64,000 bases of DNA from Novosphingobium sp. JCM 18896 (GCF_025938095.1 NZ_JAPCZF010000008.1:62001-126000), one strand, 5' to 3'; numbered from the stretch's first letter, positions 26,305-34,380 are shown. Translations and numbers: made by a program. Notes: generated by a model not told the origin, from the letters alone.

Positions 26305-26817
26305 ATGAGCGATACCGACAAGGTGCAAGGGCCGAGTCGGGGGCCATTCGCGGCCCGCTGCAAAAGGTGTGGAATGTCCGAACCGGTTCTCGAAGGTCGC
26401 GCCAAGTTCGACTGGATCGTCCACTGCGGCTGGAAGGGGCTCTGCCCGCGCTGCGGCCAGGGCAAGATGTTCCGTCGCTGGCTCAAGCTCGCCGACACCT
26501 GTCCGTCCTGCGGGCTCGACTACAAGTTCGCCGCGCCCGACGACGGCCCGGCCTTCTTCTCGCTCTGCATCATCGCCTTCCCGCTGATCTTCTTCGTGGT
26601 CTGGCTGCAGGTCGCCTATGATCCGCCGTTCTGGGTCCACCTGCTGACCTCGTTCCCGCTGCTGGCCTTCGGCTGCATCTTCCCACTCCAGCCGATCAAG
26701 GGCTGGCTGGTCGCCTCGCAATACGTCAACAAGGCGCAGGAAGCGGGGACAGAGAGCCTGTGGGCGCAGCTCCACGACCGCGCGACCGAGAGCAGGCGCG
26801 ATGGGCGCGATGACTGA
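26305..26817 (+). CDS. DUF983 membrane protein with an extra zinc ribbon
   Basis: A 170-aa protein. The DUF983 core is clear: LCPRCGQGKMFRRWLKLADTCPSCGLDYKFAAPDDGPAFFS, then two membrane helices (IIAFPLIFFVVWLQV and FPLLAFGCIFPLQ) and PIKGWLVASQY. Ahead of the usual start is another 45 residues with a further Cys pair (AARCKRCGMSEP). DUF983 proteins are small inner-membrane proteins of unknown function, often near cytochrome oxidase genes, which is not the case here. The ATG at 26305 lies 43 bases from the divergent MocR start. Family sure, function unknown. Confidence 0.85.
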   Translation: MSDTDKVQGPSRGPFAARCKRCGMSEPVLEGRAKFDWIVHCGWKGLCPRCGQGKMFRRWLKLADTCPSCGLDYKFAAPDDGPAFFSLCIIAFPLIFFVVWLQVAYDPPFWVHLLTSFPLLAFGCIFPLQPIKGWLVASQYVNKAQEAGTESLWAQLHDRATESRRDGRDD

Positions 26818-27118
26818 TCCGGTCTTCGTCCAGGCGCGCGAATTCGCCGCGGCCTTCCTCGACGGGATGCGCCGCCAGGACCTCGCGCTGATGGTCCGCG
26901 CGGGCGAGGGCGACGACTTCCCCGAAGTGATCACCGCTGCCGCGCTGCTCGAAGGCCTCGGCGCGCGCAACGCGCACCAGGAGCAGGCGCTGCGGGCCTA
27001 TGCCGACGCCGAGTTCTGGGACGAGGACCTGCCCGGCGGCCCGCTCGCGCTGCACGACAAGGGCGCCATGGCGCGCAACGTGCTGGCCGGGCGCGAGCCG
27101 CACTACAACTGCGAGTAG
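26810..27118 (+). CDS. Small hypothetical protein
   Basis: A 102-aa acidic soluble protein (MTDPVFVQAREFAAAFLDGMRRQDLALM, then RAYADAEFWDEDLPGGPLALHDKG). No domain was recognised. The start overlaps the DUF983 stop by 8 bases (ATGACTGA), implying co-translation; ATG 26801 is an alternative. A strong inverted repeat follows it. Likely real because of coupling and codon use; role unknown. Confidence 0.6.
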   Translation: MTDPVFVQAREFAAAFLDGMRRQDLALMVRAGEGDDFPEVITAAALLEGLGARNAHQEQALRAYADAEFWDEDLPGGPLALHDKGAMARNVLAGREPHYNCE

Positions 27119-27153
27119 CGAGCTAGGCTGCTACAAGCCTCTGTACCGTTCCC

Positions 27154-27255
27154 CCGTCGCCCCTGCGCAGGCAGGGGCCCAACTGACCGTGCCTCACGCA
27201 CTTCCCGCTTCAGGACGAGAGCTTGGTTGGGCCCCTGCCTGCGCAGGGGCGACGG
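27154..27255. terminator. Perfect 30-bp inverted repeat between convergent genes
   Basis: Arms 27154-27183 and 27226-27255 are exact reverse complements (each starts or ends CCGTCGCCCC / GGGGCGACGG). Each arm holds a smaller palindrome, CCTGCGCAGG. The 42-base loop has no gene. The repeat lies between the stops of the gene ending at 27118 and of the P450 gene ending at 27275, where a bidirectional terminator would be expected, though no T-run follows. It resembles dispersed repeats of sphingomonads. Confidence 0.65.
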
Positions 27256-27274
27256 ATGGATTGGTGGACTTGGC

Positions 27275-28558
27275 CTAGTCCAACCTTACCCGCAGGTGGT
27301 TGACCCCGCGCGCGACCAGGCCGCCGATCATCTTGGTCGGCTCGGGGCTATCGGTGTCGAGCCGCATCTTGGGGAAGCGGTCGAGCAGCGCGTTGATCGC
27401 CGCGGTCATCTCCGCGCCGGCGACGAAGCGGCCGAGGCAGGTGTGCGGGCCCGCGGCGAAGCCGACATGGCGCTTGGCCGGACGGTGGAGATCGTAAAGG
27501 TCGGGGTTCTCCCAGCGCTCGGGATCGCGGTTGGCGGAACCGAGGCAGCAGTCGATGATCGCGCCTTCGGGAATGTCCATGCCCTCGAGCACGGTGTCGC
27601 GCGTCGCCATGCGGTAGAACAGCGGGTCGGTGCAGTTCCAGCGCACCGATTCCTCGATCGCCTGCTCCATCAGCGAGCGGTCGGCGCGCAGGTCCTCGAG
27701 CTGGTCGCGGTTGGAGAGCAGCGCGAACAGGGTGATGCCGAGCTGGCGGAAGGTCGTGCCGCCGCCGGCAAGCAGCAGCAGGCGCGAGAACGACAGGATC
27801 GCCTCGTCGGGCAGTTGCGAGGCCTTGCCCTCGGCATCGGTGAAAGGCGCGTCGATCATGCGCGAGATCAGGTCGTCGCGGCGCTCCTGGCGGCGCTCGG
27901 CGATCGCGCCGAGCAGGACGGTGCGGACCTTCTCGTGCGCGACCTTGCGCGCGGCCTCGGGCAGCATCGGCGCCATCGAGGTCAGCAGGTTGTCGCGGAA
28001 CTCCAGCGCCTCGTCCGAGGACAGGCCATAGGCGGCGGTGACCGTGTGCATCGGCAGGCGGCCGCAGAGCTGTGGGACGAGGTCGACCGCCTGCTGGCCC
28101 TCGATCCCGTCGAGCAGGATCTGGACGAAGGGCTCGATCCACTTCTCGGTCCACCAGCCCATCGCCTGGTCGCGCGTCATCATCGGCTGGACCGCGGCGC
28201 GGTGGCGCGCGTGTTCCTGGCCGATCATCGTCAGCACCGTGTGCCCGATGTTGAGCATCACGCTCTCCTGCTCCTGGTAGTGGGCGGAGGAGAACTTGGC
28301 GGCGTCGACCAGCGCCTTCGAGCAGGCATCGAACGAGAGCGCGGTGAAATGCTGGCGCTGCGGCGAGGTGTGGTCGGGCTGGCCGGTCAGTTCGAGCGAC
28401 AGGCTGCCCTTGAACACGGGGCCCTGCGCGCGCAGCCGCGCGAAGTCGGGATAGGGATCCTCGAGCATGACGCCGCCCGAGTGCTCGATCTCCTTCTCGA
28501 CGTTGAACATCTCCTTGTAGCGCGGATCGTCGCGCGTCAGCGCATTGTCGGTGGCCAT
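27275..28558 (-). CDS. Cytochrome P450
   Basis: A 427-aa soluble bacterial class I P450. The heme-thiolate loop is FAAGPHTCLGRF (Cys374), and the K-helix ExxR motif is EESVRW. The I-helix oxygen-activation segment reads LLLLAGGGTTF (264-269), with Gly267 where most P450s have Asp or Glu. P450s of this type in sphingomonads hydroxylate terpenes, steroids or other hydrophobic compounds, using ferredoxin and its reductase, neither of which is encoded here. It lies at the end of a plausible catabolic group with an SDR and a DapB-like oxidoreductase on the opposite strand. A palindrome at 28617-28633 may be its operator. Family certain, substrate unknown. Confidence 0.93.
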   Translation of the reverse strand: MATDNALTRDDPRYKEMFNVEKEIEHSGGVMLEDPYPDFARLRAQGPVFKGSLSLELTGQPDHTSPQRQHFTALSFDACSKALVDAAKFSSAHYQEQESVMLNIGHTVLTMIGQEHARHRAAVQPMMTRDQAMGWWTEKWIEPFVQILLDGIEGQQAVDLVPQLCGRLPMHTVTAAYGLSSDEALEFRDNLLTSMAPMLPEAARKVAHEKVRTVLLGAIAERRQERRDDLISRMIDAPFTDAEGKASQLPDEAILSFSRLLLLAGGGTTFRQLGITLFALLSNRDQLEDLRADRSLMEQAIEESVRWNCTDPLFYRMATRDTVLEGMDIPEGAIIDCCLGSANRDPERWENPDLYDLHRPAKRHVGFAAGPHTCLGRFVAGAEMTAAINALLDRFPKMRLDTDSPEPTKMIGGLVARGVNHLRVRLD

Positions 28559-28616
28559 TTTCTGCTCTGTCCCTCGCTGGCGCGGGCCACCTTGTCGGCG
28601 CTCCGCTGTCTCTCCG

Positions 28617-28633
28617 TGATATATGATGTATCA
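28617..28633. promoter_or_regulatory. Palindrome upstream of the P450 gene
   Basis: TGATATATGATGTATCA is an almost perfect 17-bp palindrome (7 of 8 positions in each arm), 59 bases upstream of the P450 start at 28558. The length and position fit a TetR-type operator, but no regulator gene adjoins it, so the binding protein is unknown. Confidence 0.45.
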
Positions 28634-28778
28634 TAGTCTGATCGCGATACCGACACAACATTCGAAATAAGAACTTGCATTCGCTGTTTGGGGAACAAAA
28701 TGGGTCCAGATCGGCTGCAAATGCGGACTCAACCATGCAAGATGCTGCTATGATGGGAAAAATCGGCGGGGATTGATC

Positions 28779-29519
28779 GTGGCGGTAATCGATTTCGAGC
28801 GCGCGAAGCGCTTGCGACAGATTCAATCATGTCAGCTCGCGCTCGAAATCGACGCGACGCTCCGTCCGGGCATGGAACTGCCCGAGCCGTTGCTGCTGAT
28901 GTTCGCGTGGATCGAAGCCCACGGCTGGTTCGAAGGCACCAAGAGCGGCCGGGTCGGCTACCTCTGCCCGCGCGCCGACCTGCGCCAGGGCCTGATCAGC
29001 AGCGCCCGCGCAGGCGGGACTTTCATCCATTTCGGTGCCGAGGACAGCGAGGATCTGTCCTACTGGTTCGCTGCCGACGATCCCCAGATCGTCGCGCGGC
29101 TCTGCGTCTTTTCGGAGGTCAACGGCGACGGTTCGCGGATCGCGCTGTGGCTGGACGACGACGGCGCGCAGAAGATCGTGCTGATGGGCTCGAACCTGGG
29201 CTGCGCGACGATGTGCGTGCTCGCCGACGATCCCGTCGATTTCTTGCGGCTGATCGCGATCGGCTACGACAACATCGATGGCGACGATTTCGAAAAGCTG
29301 CCGAACGAGGTCGATCCCGAATATCCGGTCCATCCGAACTTCGCCTTCCGCGCCTGGGTCGAACAGACCTTTGCGGTCACGATCCCCGCGCGCGGCTCGG
29401 AGATCGTGCGGCATGCGCACAGCCGGCTGGCGCCGAGCTCGCCCGATCCGTTCTGGCAATGGGCGCGGCGCATGACCGAGACACCGCCGGCGCAGACCGT
29501 GACGGCGCGCCCCAGCTAG
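28779..29519 (+). CDS. SMI1/KNR4 (SUKH)-like protein
   Basis: A 246-aa protein starting at GTG 28779, which has GGGGA six bases upstream. The second half looks like the SUKH superfamily: IVLMGSNLGCATMCVLADDPVDFLRLIAIGYDNI, then FRAWVEQTFAVTIPARGSEIVRHA. SUKH proteins are mostly immunity proteins that neutralise a neighbouring contact-dependent or polymorphic toxin, though cellular regulators also exist. No toxin or secretion gene is seen nearby, so it would be an orphan. The family call comes from remembered patterns and is only moderate. Confidence 0.5.
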   Translation: MAVIDFERAKRLRQIQSCQLALEIDATLRPGMELPEPLLLMFAWIEAHGWFEGTKSGRVGYLCPRADLRQGLISSARAGGTFIHFGAEDSEDLSYWFAADDPQIVARLCVFSEVNGDGSRIALWLDDDGAQKIVLMGSNLGCATMCVLADDPVDFLRLIAIGYDNIDGDDFEKLPNEVDPEYPVHPNFAFRAWVEQTFAVTIPARGSEIVRHAHSRLAPSSPDPFWQWARRMTETPPAQTVTARPS

Positions 29520-29690
29520 AGCCCCAAGCTAGAAGGCTCTTGGCCTGCGCGAGAGGGCGCTGGCCGGGCTGCGAGCCACTCGGAATGCTTCCCATTTGGG
29601 GATATGCCGCGCGCCGTGCGCGTGCTGTCTGTCGCCAAGCGCTCGCGCCGCCAAGGTCGCGAGTCCAGACCTGTTTGGGAGAGGATTGCC

Positions 29691-30497
29691 ATGGATTTGC
29701 AGCTCACGGGCCGACGCGTGCTCGTCACCGGCAGCAGCAGCGGGATCGGCGCCGCCGTCGCGCGGATGCTGGCCGAAGAAGGCGCGCGGGTGGTGATCCA
29801 CGGCCGTGATCGCGCACGCGCCGAGGCCGTCGCGGCCGAGGTCGGCGCCGCGGGTGTCGCCATCGGCGAGCTCAGCACCGACGAGGCCTGCAGCCGCGTC
29901 CACGCCGAGGCCGTCGCGGCGCTCGGCGGCAACATCGAGATCCTGATCAACAACGCCGGCGGCAATTCCGAAGGCAATTCGACCAAGCCGCCGCACCAGA
30001 TCTCGGGCGAGCACTACCTGTCGAACTTCAACGCCAACGCGTTGGCGGCGATCCGCCTGACCAACCTGTCGATCCCCGACATGGAAGCCGCGCAGTTCGG
30101 CCGCGTGATCAACGTGTCGAGCGCGGTCGCGGTCCAGCCCAACAACATGGGCGGCGACTATTCGGCGGCCAAGGCGGCGATGAACAACTTCACCGTCAGC
30201 CTGGCCGGTGCGCTCAAGGGCAAGGGCATCACGGTCAACACCGTCTCGCCGGGCATCGTCATGGTCGATGGCCTGCTGCGCATGGGCCGCGATCGCCTGG
30301 GCAAGCCCGATGCGACCTTCGAGGAAGTCAGCGACATGCTCGTCGCCGCCGGGGTGTTCACCCTGCCGCCGGCCGGCCGGGTCGGCATCCCGGAGGATCT
30401 CGCGATCATCATCTGCACGCTCGCCAGCCCGCGCTCGGGCTATGTCACCGGCGCCAACTACCGCGTCGACGGTGGCCAGATCCGCAGCCTGAACTGA
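29691..30497 (+). CDS. SDR-family oxidoreductase
   Basis: A 268-aa classical short-chain dehydrogenase. The nucleotide-binding motif is TGSSSGIG (about residues 13-20), with the NNAG motif in ILINNAGG. The catalytic residues are Ser near 144 in INVSSAVAV, Tyr157 and Lys161 in DYSAAKAA. The NPVSPG-type NTVSPGIVM and GYVTGANYRVDGGQ follow. Typical reaction: NAD(P)-dependent oxidation of a secondary alcohol. The ATG at 29691 has GGGAGAGGA upstream; longer starts are not family-like. It is 14 bases ahead of the DapB-like gene, so the two are co-transcribed. Substrate unknown. Confidence 0.92.
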   Translation: MDLQLTGRRVLVTGSSSGIGAAVARMLAEEGARVVIHGRDRARAEAVAAEVGAAGVAIGELSTDEACSRVHAEAVAALGGNIEILINNAGGNSEGNSTKPPHQISGEHYLSNFNANALAAIRLTNLSIPDMEAAQFGRVINVSSAVAVQPNNMGGDYSAAKAAMNNFTVSLAGALKGKGITVNTVSPGIVMVDGLLRMGRDRLGKPDATFEEVSDMLVAAGVFTLPPAGRVGIPEDLAIIICTLASPRSGYVTGANYRVDGGQIRSLN

Positions 30498-30511
30498 GGG
30501 GAGACACCGCC

Positions 30512-31570
30512 ATGTCGCAGAACAAGTATCGCGTCATCCAGTGGGCCACCGGTACGGTCGGCACCGCGGCGCTGCGCCACTTCATCCAGAACCCGGCGAT
30601 CGAGCTCGTCGGCGTCTACGTCACCAATCCCGACAAGGCGGGCAAGGATGCGGGCGATCTCGCCGGCCTGCCCAAGACCGGGGTCCTCGCCTCCGACGAT
30701 TTCGAGGCGATGATCGCGCTCGAGGCCGACTGCGTGCTCTATGCGCCGGCGCAGGGCCCCACCCTGATCGACACCGCCTGCCGCCTGCTCGCCTCGGGCA
30801 AGAACGTGGTCTCGCCGGCGGGCCCGTTCCTGCCCAACAAGTGGTTCCCCGAAGTGGCCGAGCGGATCGAGGCCGCCTGCCGCGAGGGCGGGAGCTCGTT
30901 CCACGGCTGCGGCGTCCATCCGGGCTTCTCGGGCGACATCCTGCCGCTGACCCTGGCGCGGCTGATGGCGCGGGTCGACACGGTCGAGGTCACCGAGATC
31001 ATCGACAAGGTGCGCAACCCGATGATCTATACCGAGATGGCCGGGTTCGGGCTCGATGCCGACGAACTGCTCGCCAATCCGCGCCGCTCCCCCGAGACCT
31101 ACAAGGCTTTCTATTCGTCGATGGACATGCTGGCCAAGGGCCTCGGCAAGGAGATCGAGAAGGTCACGGTCAAGTTCGAGGTGGCCAAGGCCAAGCGCGA
31201 CATCACGCACCTCTATGGCGAGATCAAGCAGGGCACGGTCGGCGGCCAGCACTACGAGTGGACCGCCTGGGCCGATGGCAAGCCGCTGATCGTCTACAAC
31301 TTCTTCTGGCAGCTCGGCGACAGCGCCGACGATCTCGACCCGCTGTGGGAAGAGGGCGAGTCCTGCTACCGCGTGCGCATGCACGGCGAGCCGCCGATGG
31401 AAGTGAAGCTGATGGGCATGCCCGAGGCCGATGGCCGCCGCCCGTTCCACGGCCTGCCCTGGACCGGCATCGTCGGCGCCACCGCGGTCCCCGCAGTCTG
31501 CGACGCGGCGCCCGGCGTGGTCAGCCACATCGATCTCGGCGTGGTGCAGATGCCGGGGATCACCGGCTAG
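30512..31570 (+). CDS. DapB-like NAD(P)H-dependent oxidoreductase
   Basis: A 352-aa protein with an N-terminal Rossmann fold (VIQWATGTVGTAALRHFI) related to dihydrodipicolinate reductase, and a second domain typical of the 'NAD(P)H-dependent amine dehydrogenase' group (GVHPGFSGDILPLTLARL, VEVTEIIDKVRNPMIYTEMAGFG). Family members from actinobacteria and sphingomonads occur near P450, SDR and steroid or terpene catabolic genes. The true reaction is known for only a few. It follows the SDR with 14 bases and a GGGGAGA ribosome site. Family moderately sure. Confidence 0.8.
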   Translation: MSQNKYRVIQWATGTVGTAALRHFIQNPAIELVGVYVTNPDKAGKDAGDLAGLPKTGVLASDDFEAMIALEADCVLYAPAQGPTLIDTACRLLASGKNVVSPAGPFLPNKWFPEVAERIEAACREGGSSFHGCGVHPGFSGDILPLTLARLMARVDTVEVTEIIDKVRNPMIYTEMAGFGLDADELLANPRRSPETYKAFYSSMDMLAKGLGKEIEKVTVKFEVAKAKRDITHLYGEIKQGTVGGQHYEWTAWADGKPLIVYNFFWQLGDSADDLDPLWEEGESCYRVRMHGEPPMEVKLMGMPEADGRRPFHGLPWTGIVGATAVPAVCDAAPGVVSHIDLGVVQMPGITG

Positions 31571-31603
31571 CGCGTTCGGCCCAATGCCGTCGCGCCAAGG
31601 CCT

Positions 31604-32002
31604 TTAAGCGGGCTCGAGCGCGGCGAGCAGGTCCTGGAAGTCGTCGGCGCGGATCAGGCGTTCGAACTGGAAGCCGGCGCGTTCGACCGAGGTCCAGACC
31701 AGGTGCGCCTCGATCCAGCCGATCACCGGCAGCCGCATCGCCACCCTGTCACCGCGCCGGAGCATCGGCAGGTCGGTGGCCATGAAGCCCGAGGCCGAGA
31801 TGTTGGCGATCGACAGGCCGATTTCGCCGAGGCGAGGATGCTGCGCGATGACCTTATGATCGAGCGAATGGCGTGTCGCCTTGCGCTCATCGACGGCGGA
31901 GAGACATGCCTGCAAAGCCCGAGTTCCTTCTGCGGTATGCTCGCATCTTAGGCGCGACCACCCCGCGGTCTGGTTAAGAGACGGTAGGATAAGGCTCTGC
32001 AT
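31604..32002 (-). CDS. PilZ-domain protein
   Basis: A 132-aa single-domain protein. The c-di-GMP binding signatures are present: RKATR (RxxxR) followed by NISASGF ([D/N]xSxxG), then the PilZ barrel strands RRGDRVAMRLPV and AHLVWTSVERAGFQFE. Single PilZ proteins act as c-di-GMP receptors that affect motility, exopolysaccharide or cell-cycle events. The gene converges on the oxidoreductase gene with a 33-base gap. Motifs are complete, so binding is plausible. Downstream target unknown. Confidence 0.85.
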   Translation of the reverse strand: MQSLILPSLNQTAGWSRLRCEHTAEGTRALQACLSAVDERKATRHSLDHKVIAQHPRLGEIGLSIANISASGFMATDLPMLRRGDRVAMRLPVIGWIEAHLVWTSVERAGFQFERLIRADDFQDLLAALEPA

Positions 32003-32130
32003 TCCTTAGACATTGGTCGAGAGAAGGGGGCGACGACGCGCTCGGCGCGACGGCTGAAGCGGTGGGTTTGTCGTGGTGTGCGGACGGGCGGGTTTTGCTC
32101 GGAAACGTATGATTTTCACCATACCAAACT

Positions 32131-32163
32131 CGTCACCCCGGACTTGATCCGGGGTCCCGCTTT
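32131..32163 (+). repeat. Palindromic repeat, left of the GIY-YIG gene
   Basis: The 33-base unit begins CGTCACCCCGGACTTGATCC and carries CCCCGGA-CTTGA-TCCGGGG, a hairpin. An inverted copy with only a few changes lies at 32496-32528, so the two frame the GIY-YIG gene. It resembles REP-type elements scattered in sphingomonad genomes. Confidence 0.75.
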
Positions 32164-32180
32164 CGCCTCTAACCCGTCGG

Positions 32181-32480
32181 TCAGATGAGGAAGTCGTAGA
32201 GATCGTTCCAGTCCGGATTGCCGCGCTCGATCAGAGCGAACTTCCAGGAACGGCGCCACCGCTTCAGGCGCTTTTCGTGGGCTATGCAGTCTTCGATGGT
32301 TTCGCCGCGTTCCGCCCAGACCAATCGCCGCAATCCGTAGCGAGCACAGAAATCCGATCCGCTCCCGTCACGATGCGCGAAAATTCGCTGCGGCAGGTCC
32401 GCCGTAACCCCGACGTAGATCGTGCCGCGATAGCGATCGGCCATAATATAGACCCAGCCGCCGCGCCGCTCCCTGTCCAT
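32181..32480 (-). CDS. GIY-YIG endonuclease-domain protein
   Basis: A 99-aa single-domain protein. The motif appears as VYIMADRYRGTIYVGVT (the GIY-YIG strands), followed by the conserved Arg in DLPQRIFAHRDG, the Tyr-Gly pair RYGLRRLVWAERG, the catalytic-type Glu in AHEKRLKRWRRSWK, and NPDWNDLYDFL. Small proteins of this group are very common in alpha- and betaproteobacteria and are thought to be nucleases; no function is proven for most. The start ATG 32480 lies inside the unit framed by two inverted palindromic repeats (32131-32163, 32496-32528). Family sure. Confidence 0.88.
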   Translation of the reverse strand: MDRERRGGWVYIMADRYRGTIYVGVTADLPQRIFAHRDGSGSDFCARYGLRRLVWAERGETIEDCIAHEKRLKRWRRSWKFALIERGNPDWNDLYDFLI

Positions 32481-32495
32481 GCGTCGAGTTGGAGA

Positions 32496-32528
32496 AAAGC
32501 GGGCCCCCGGGTCAAGCCCGGGGCGACG
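32496..32528 (-). repeat. Palindromic repeat, right of the GIY-YIG gene
   Basis: In reverse complement this reads CGTCGCCCCGGGCTTGACCC and so on, matching the left copy at 32131-32163 apart from five or so changes. The pair is inverted, about 330 bases apart, and brackets one gene. Confidence 0.75.
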
Positions 32529-32627
32529 GGGAGAGGGGGTGAGAAACGTCGGCTATGGAGGCAGTCGGCGATCATGCATTACGACCGCAATGTCCCCACT
32601 CGCAGCCGCTCCGAGCGACCGGCAAGC

Positions 32628-33359
32628 CTAAGGCTTGCTCTCGCCGGCTAGCTTCATCAGTAGCTCCGCCACGCGATGCGGCTCGGTCACCATCATATCG
32701 TGTCCAGTGTCGACGCTCCAAACGCGGTCGGCATCGAGACTTCGCTCAAGGCTTTCGCCTTTGCGAAGCCGCAGTGTCGACGGGGCGTTGATGTTGGTCC
32801 TGGGCAAGGCCCGCACAGCCGCTCCGTCGGAGAGTTTCAGCGGCTCGATAAAGCACTGCCATGGATGCGGGGTGAGCTTGCTGCGCAGCCATTCTTGATC
32901 GGAGGGATCGGTCACCCCGTAGATCATGAACGACGGAGCGTCGGGAAACAGCACCAGTTCGACACCGTCGACGACGCGCATTTCGTTTGCCGCAAGCTGC
33001 CTCAGCGCTGGCGACCAATCGACCAATGCCTCGCCGTCAAAGGGGATGGCGGCATCGAGATAGACCATCTCGCTGATGCGCCCGGGCAACTTATCCGCGA
33101 CACCGGTGATCACCATGCCGCCATAACTGTGGCCCACGAGGATGACATCGGCGAGATCGCCCTGTTCGATAACCTCGACAATATCGGCGATGTGGGTGGC
33201 TAGTGTCGTTTCGGGCGAAAGCAGCGACGCCCGCTCGCCGAGCCCTGTCAGCGTCAGCGCATGGACCTCATGACCTGCAGCCGTGAGAATTGGCCTGACA
33301 CGATCCCAGCACCAGCCACCGTGCGCGCCGCCATGAACCAGGACATAGCAGGCCAACAC
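32628..33359 (-). CDS. Alpha/beta hydrolase, EstC/HNL-like
   Basis: A 243-aa hydrolase of the plant hydroxynitrile lyase/esterase group. It has YVLVHGGAHGGWCWDRV (oxyanion region), the nucleophile in VGHSYGGMV, DAAIPFDGEALVDW and a C-terminal His in DTGHDMMVTEP. Homologues cleave esters or aryl esters; the substrate is unknown. The start was set at GTG 33359 because GAGAGGAG lies just upstream and the protein then begins VLACYVLVHGG; earlier in-frame codons add an unlike leader. It looks slightly less GC-rich than its neighbours. Family sure, start fairly sure. Confidence 0.82.
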   Translation of the reverse strand: MLACYVLVHGGAHGGWCWDRVRPILTAAGHEVHALTLTGLGERASLLSPETTLATHIADIVEVIEQGDLADVILVGHSYGGMVITGVADKLPGRISEMVYLDAAIPFDGEALVDWSPALRQLAANEMRVVDGVELVLFPDAPSFMIYGVTDPSDQEWLRSKLTPHPWQCFIEPLKLSDGAAVRALPRTNINAPSTLRLRKGESLERSLDADRVWSVDTGHDMMVTEPHRVAELLMKLAGESKP

Positions 33360-33549
33360 TTGCTCCTCTCGTCGACGGTAGCCTCTAGCATGTGGACCCG
33401 ATTGATGTTCTCGATGATTCAAACTACCCGCAATCAACTTTGCCTATGGCCGCGCCGACCGCCATCAAACGGGTTGCTTAAATCGCCTCACGCTCGGCTT
33501 CCGCGCCGGCAGATTGCATAGAGGCAGATCGTCAGGTTCTTGAATTGCA

Positions 33550-34380
33550 ATGAATTATCGCCACTCCTTCCATGCGGGCAACAGCGCCGATGTCGTCAAG
33601 CACAGCCTGCTGATCGCCCTCGTGCGGGCCTTGCAGCAGAAACAGGGCGCGCTGACCCTGATCGACACCCATGCCGGCTGCGGGCTCTACGACCTCAACG
33701 GCGATGAGGCCCAGCGCACCGGCGAGGCCACGCAGGGCGTGATGCGGGCCCTCGCCGACCCGAATCCTTTGCTGGACGACTACCGCGCCGCTGTGAAGGC
33801 GGTGAATGTCGAGAGCGAGCCGCGCCTTTACCCCGGTTCGCCGCGGATCCTGGCGCAGCTTCTGCGCCCGCAGGATTTCCTGGTCCTCAACGAAAAACAT
33901 CCCGAGGACGTCCATGCCCTGCGCGGCGCGATGCGCGACACGCCCGCTGCCGTGCATCAGCGTGACGCCTACGAGCTTTGGCTGGCGATGGTGCCGCCCC
34001 GCACCGCGCGCGGCGTGGTGGTGGTCGATCCGCCCTACGAGCAGACGGACGAACGCGCCCGCATCACCGCCACCCTCGCCGCGGCGCACCGCAAATGGGC
34101 GCATGGCGTGACGGTGATCTGGTATCCGCTGAAAGAGCGGCCCATGCACGCGCAGTGGAAGCACCAGTTACGCAAGCTCGGCATCCCGAAACTGCTGTGT
34201 GTCGACCATTGGCTGTACGATGCCGATCAGCCCGGCATCTACAACGGTGCGGGCCTTTATTTCGTCAATCCGCCTTACGCCTTCACGCAGGCGCTGCCGC
34301 CGCTGCTCGAAGCCCTGCGCGCCGCGCTAGCGCCAGAAGGGCATAGGGGCGAGATCACAGCCGATTGGCTGAACGACTAA
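33550..34380 (+). CDS. rlmJ: 23S rRNA (adenine-2030-N6)-methyltransferase RlmJ
   Basis: A 276-aa methyltransferase. The N-terminus MNYRHSFHAGNSADVVKH is a hallmark of RlmJ. The class I SAM fold has LIDTHAGCGLYDL as motif I, and the N6-adenine catalytic motif is DPPYEQTDE (Asp160-Pro-Pro-Tyr163). The C-terminal NGAGLYFVNPPY is also typical. RlmJ methylates A2030 of 23S rRNA (E. coli numbering) and is not essential. It stands alone, with 190 bases without features before it and 183 after. Very sure. Confidence 0.94.
   Translation: MNYRHSFHAGNSADVVKHSLLIALVRALQQKQGALTLIDTHAGCGLYDLNGDEAQRTGEATQGVMRALADPNPLLDDYRAAVKAVNVESEPRLYPGSPRILAQLLRPQDFLVLNEKHPEDVHALRGAMRDTPAAVHQRDAYELWLAMVPPRTARGVVVVDPPYEQTDERARITATLAAAHRKWAHGVTVIWYPLKERPMHAQWKHQLRKLGIPKLLCVDHWLYDADQPGIYNGAGLYFVNPPYAFTQALPPLLEALRAALAPEGHRGEITADWLND

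Noticed and set aside
32277..32651. A 124-codon open frame over the GIY-YIG gene and the repeat
   Set aside because: It is antisense to the GIY-YIG gene and reads through the palindromic repeat.
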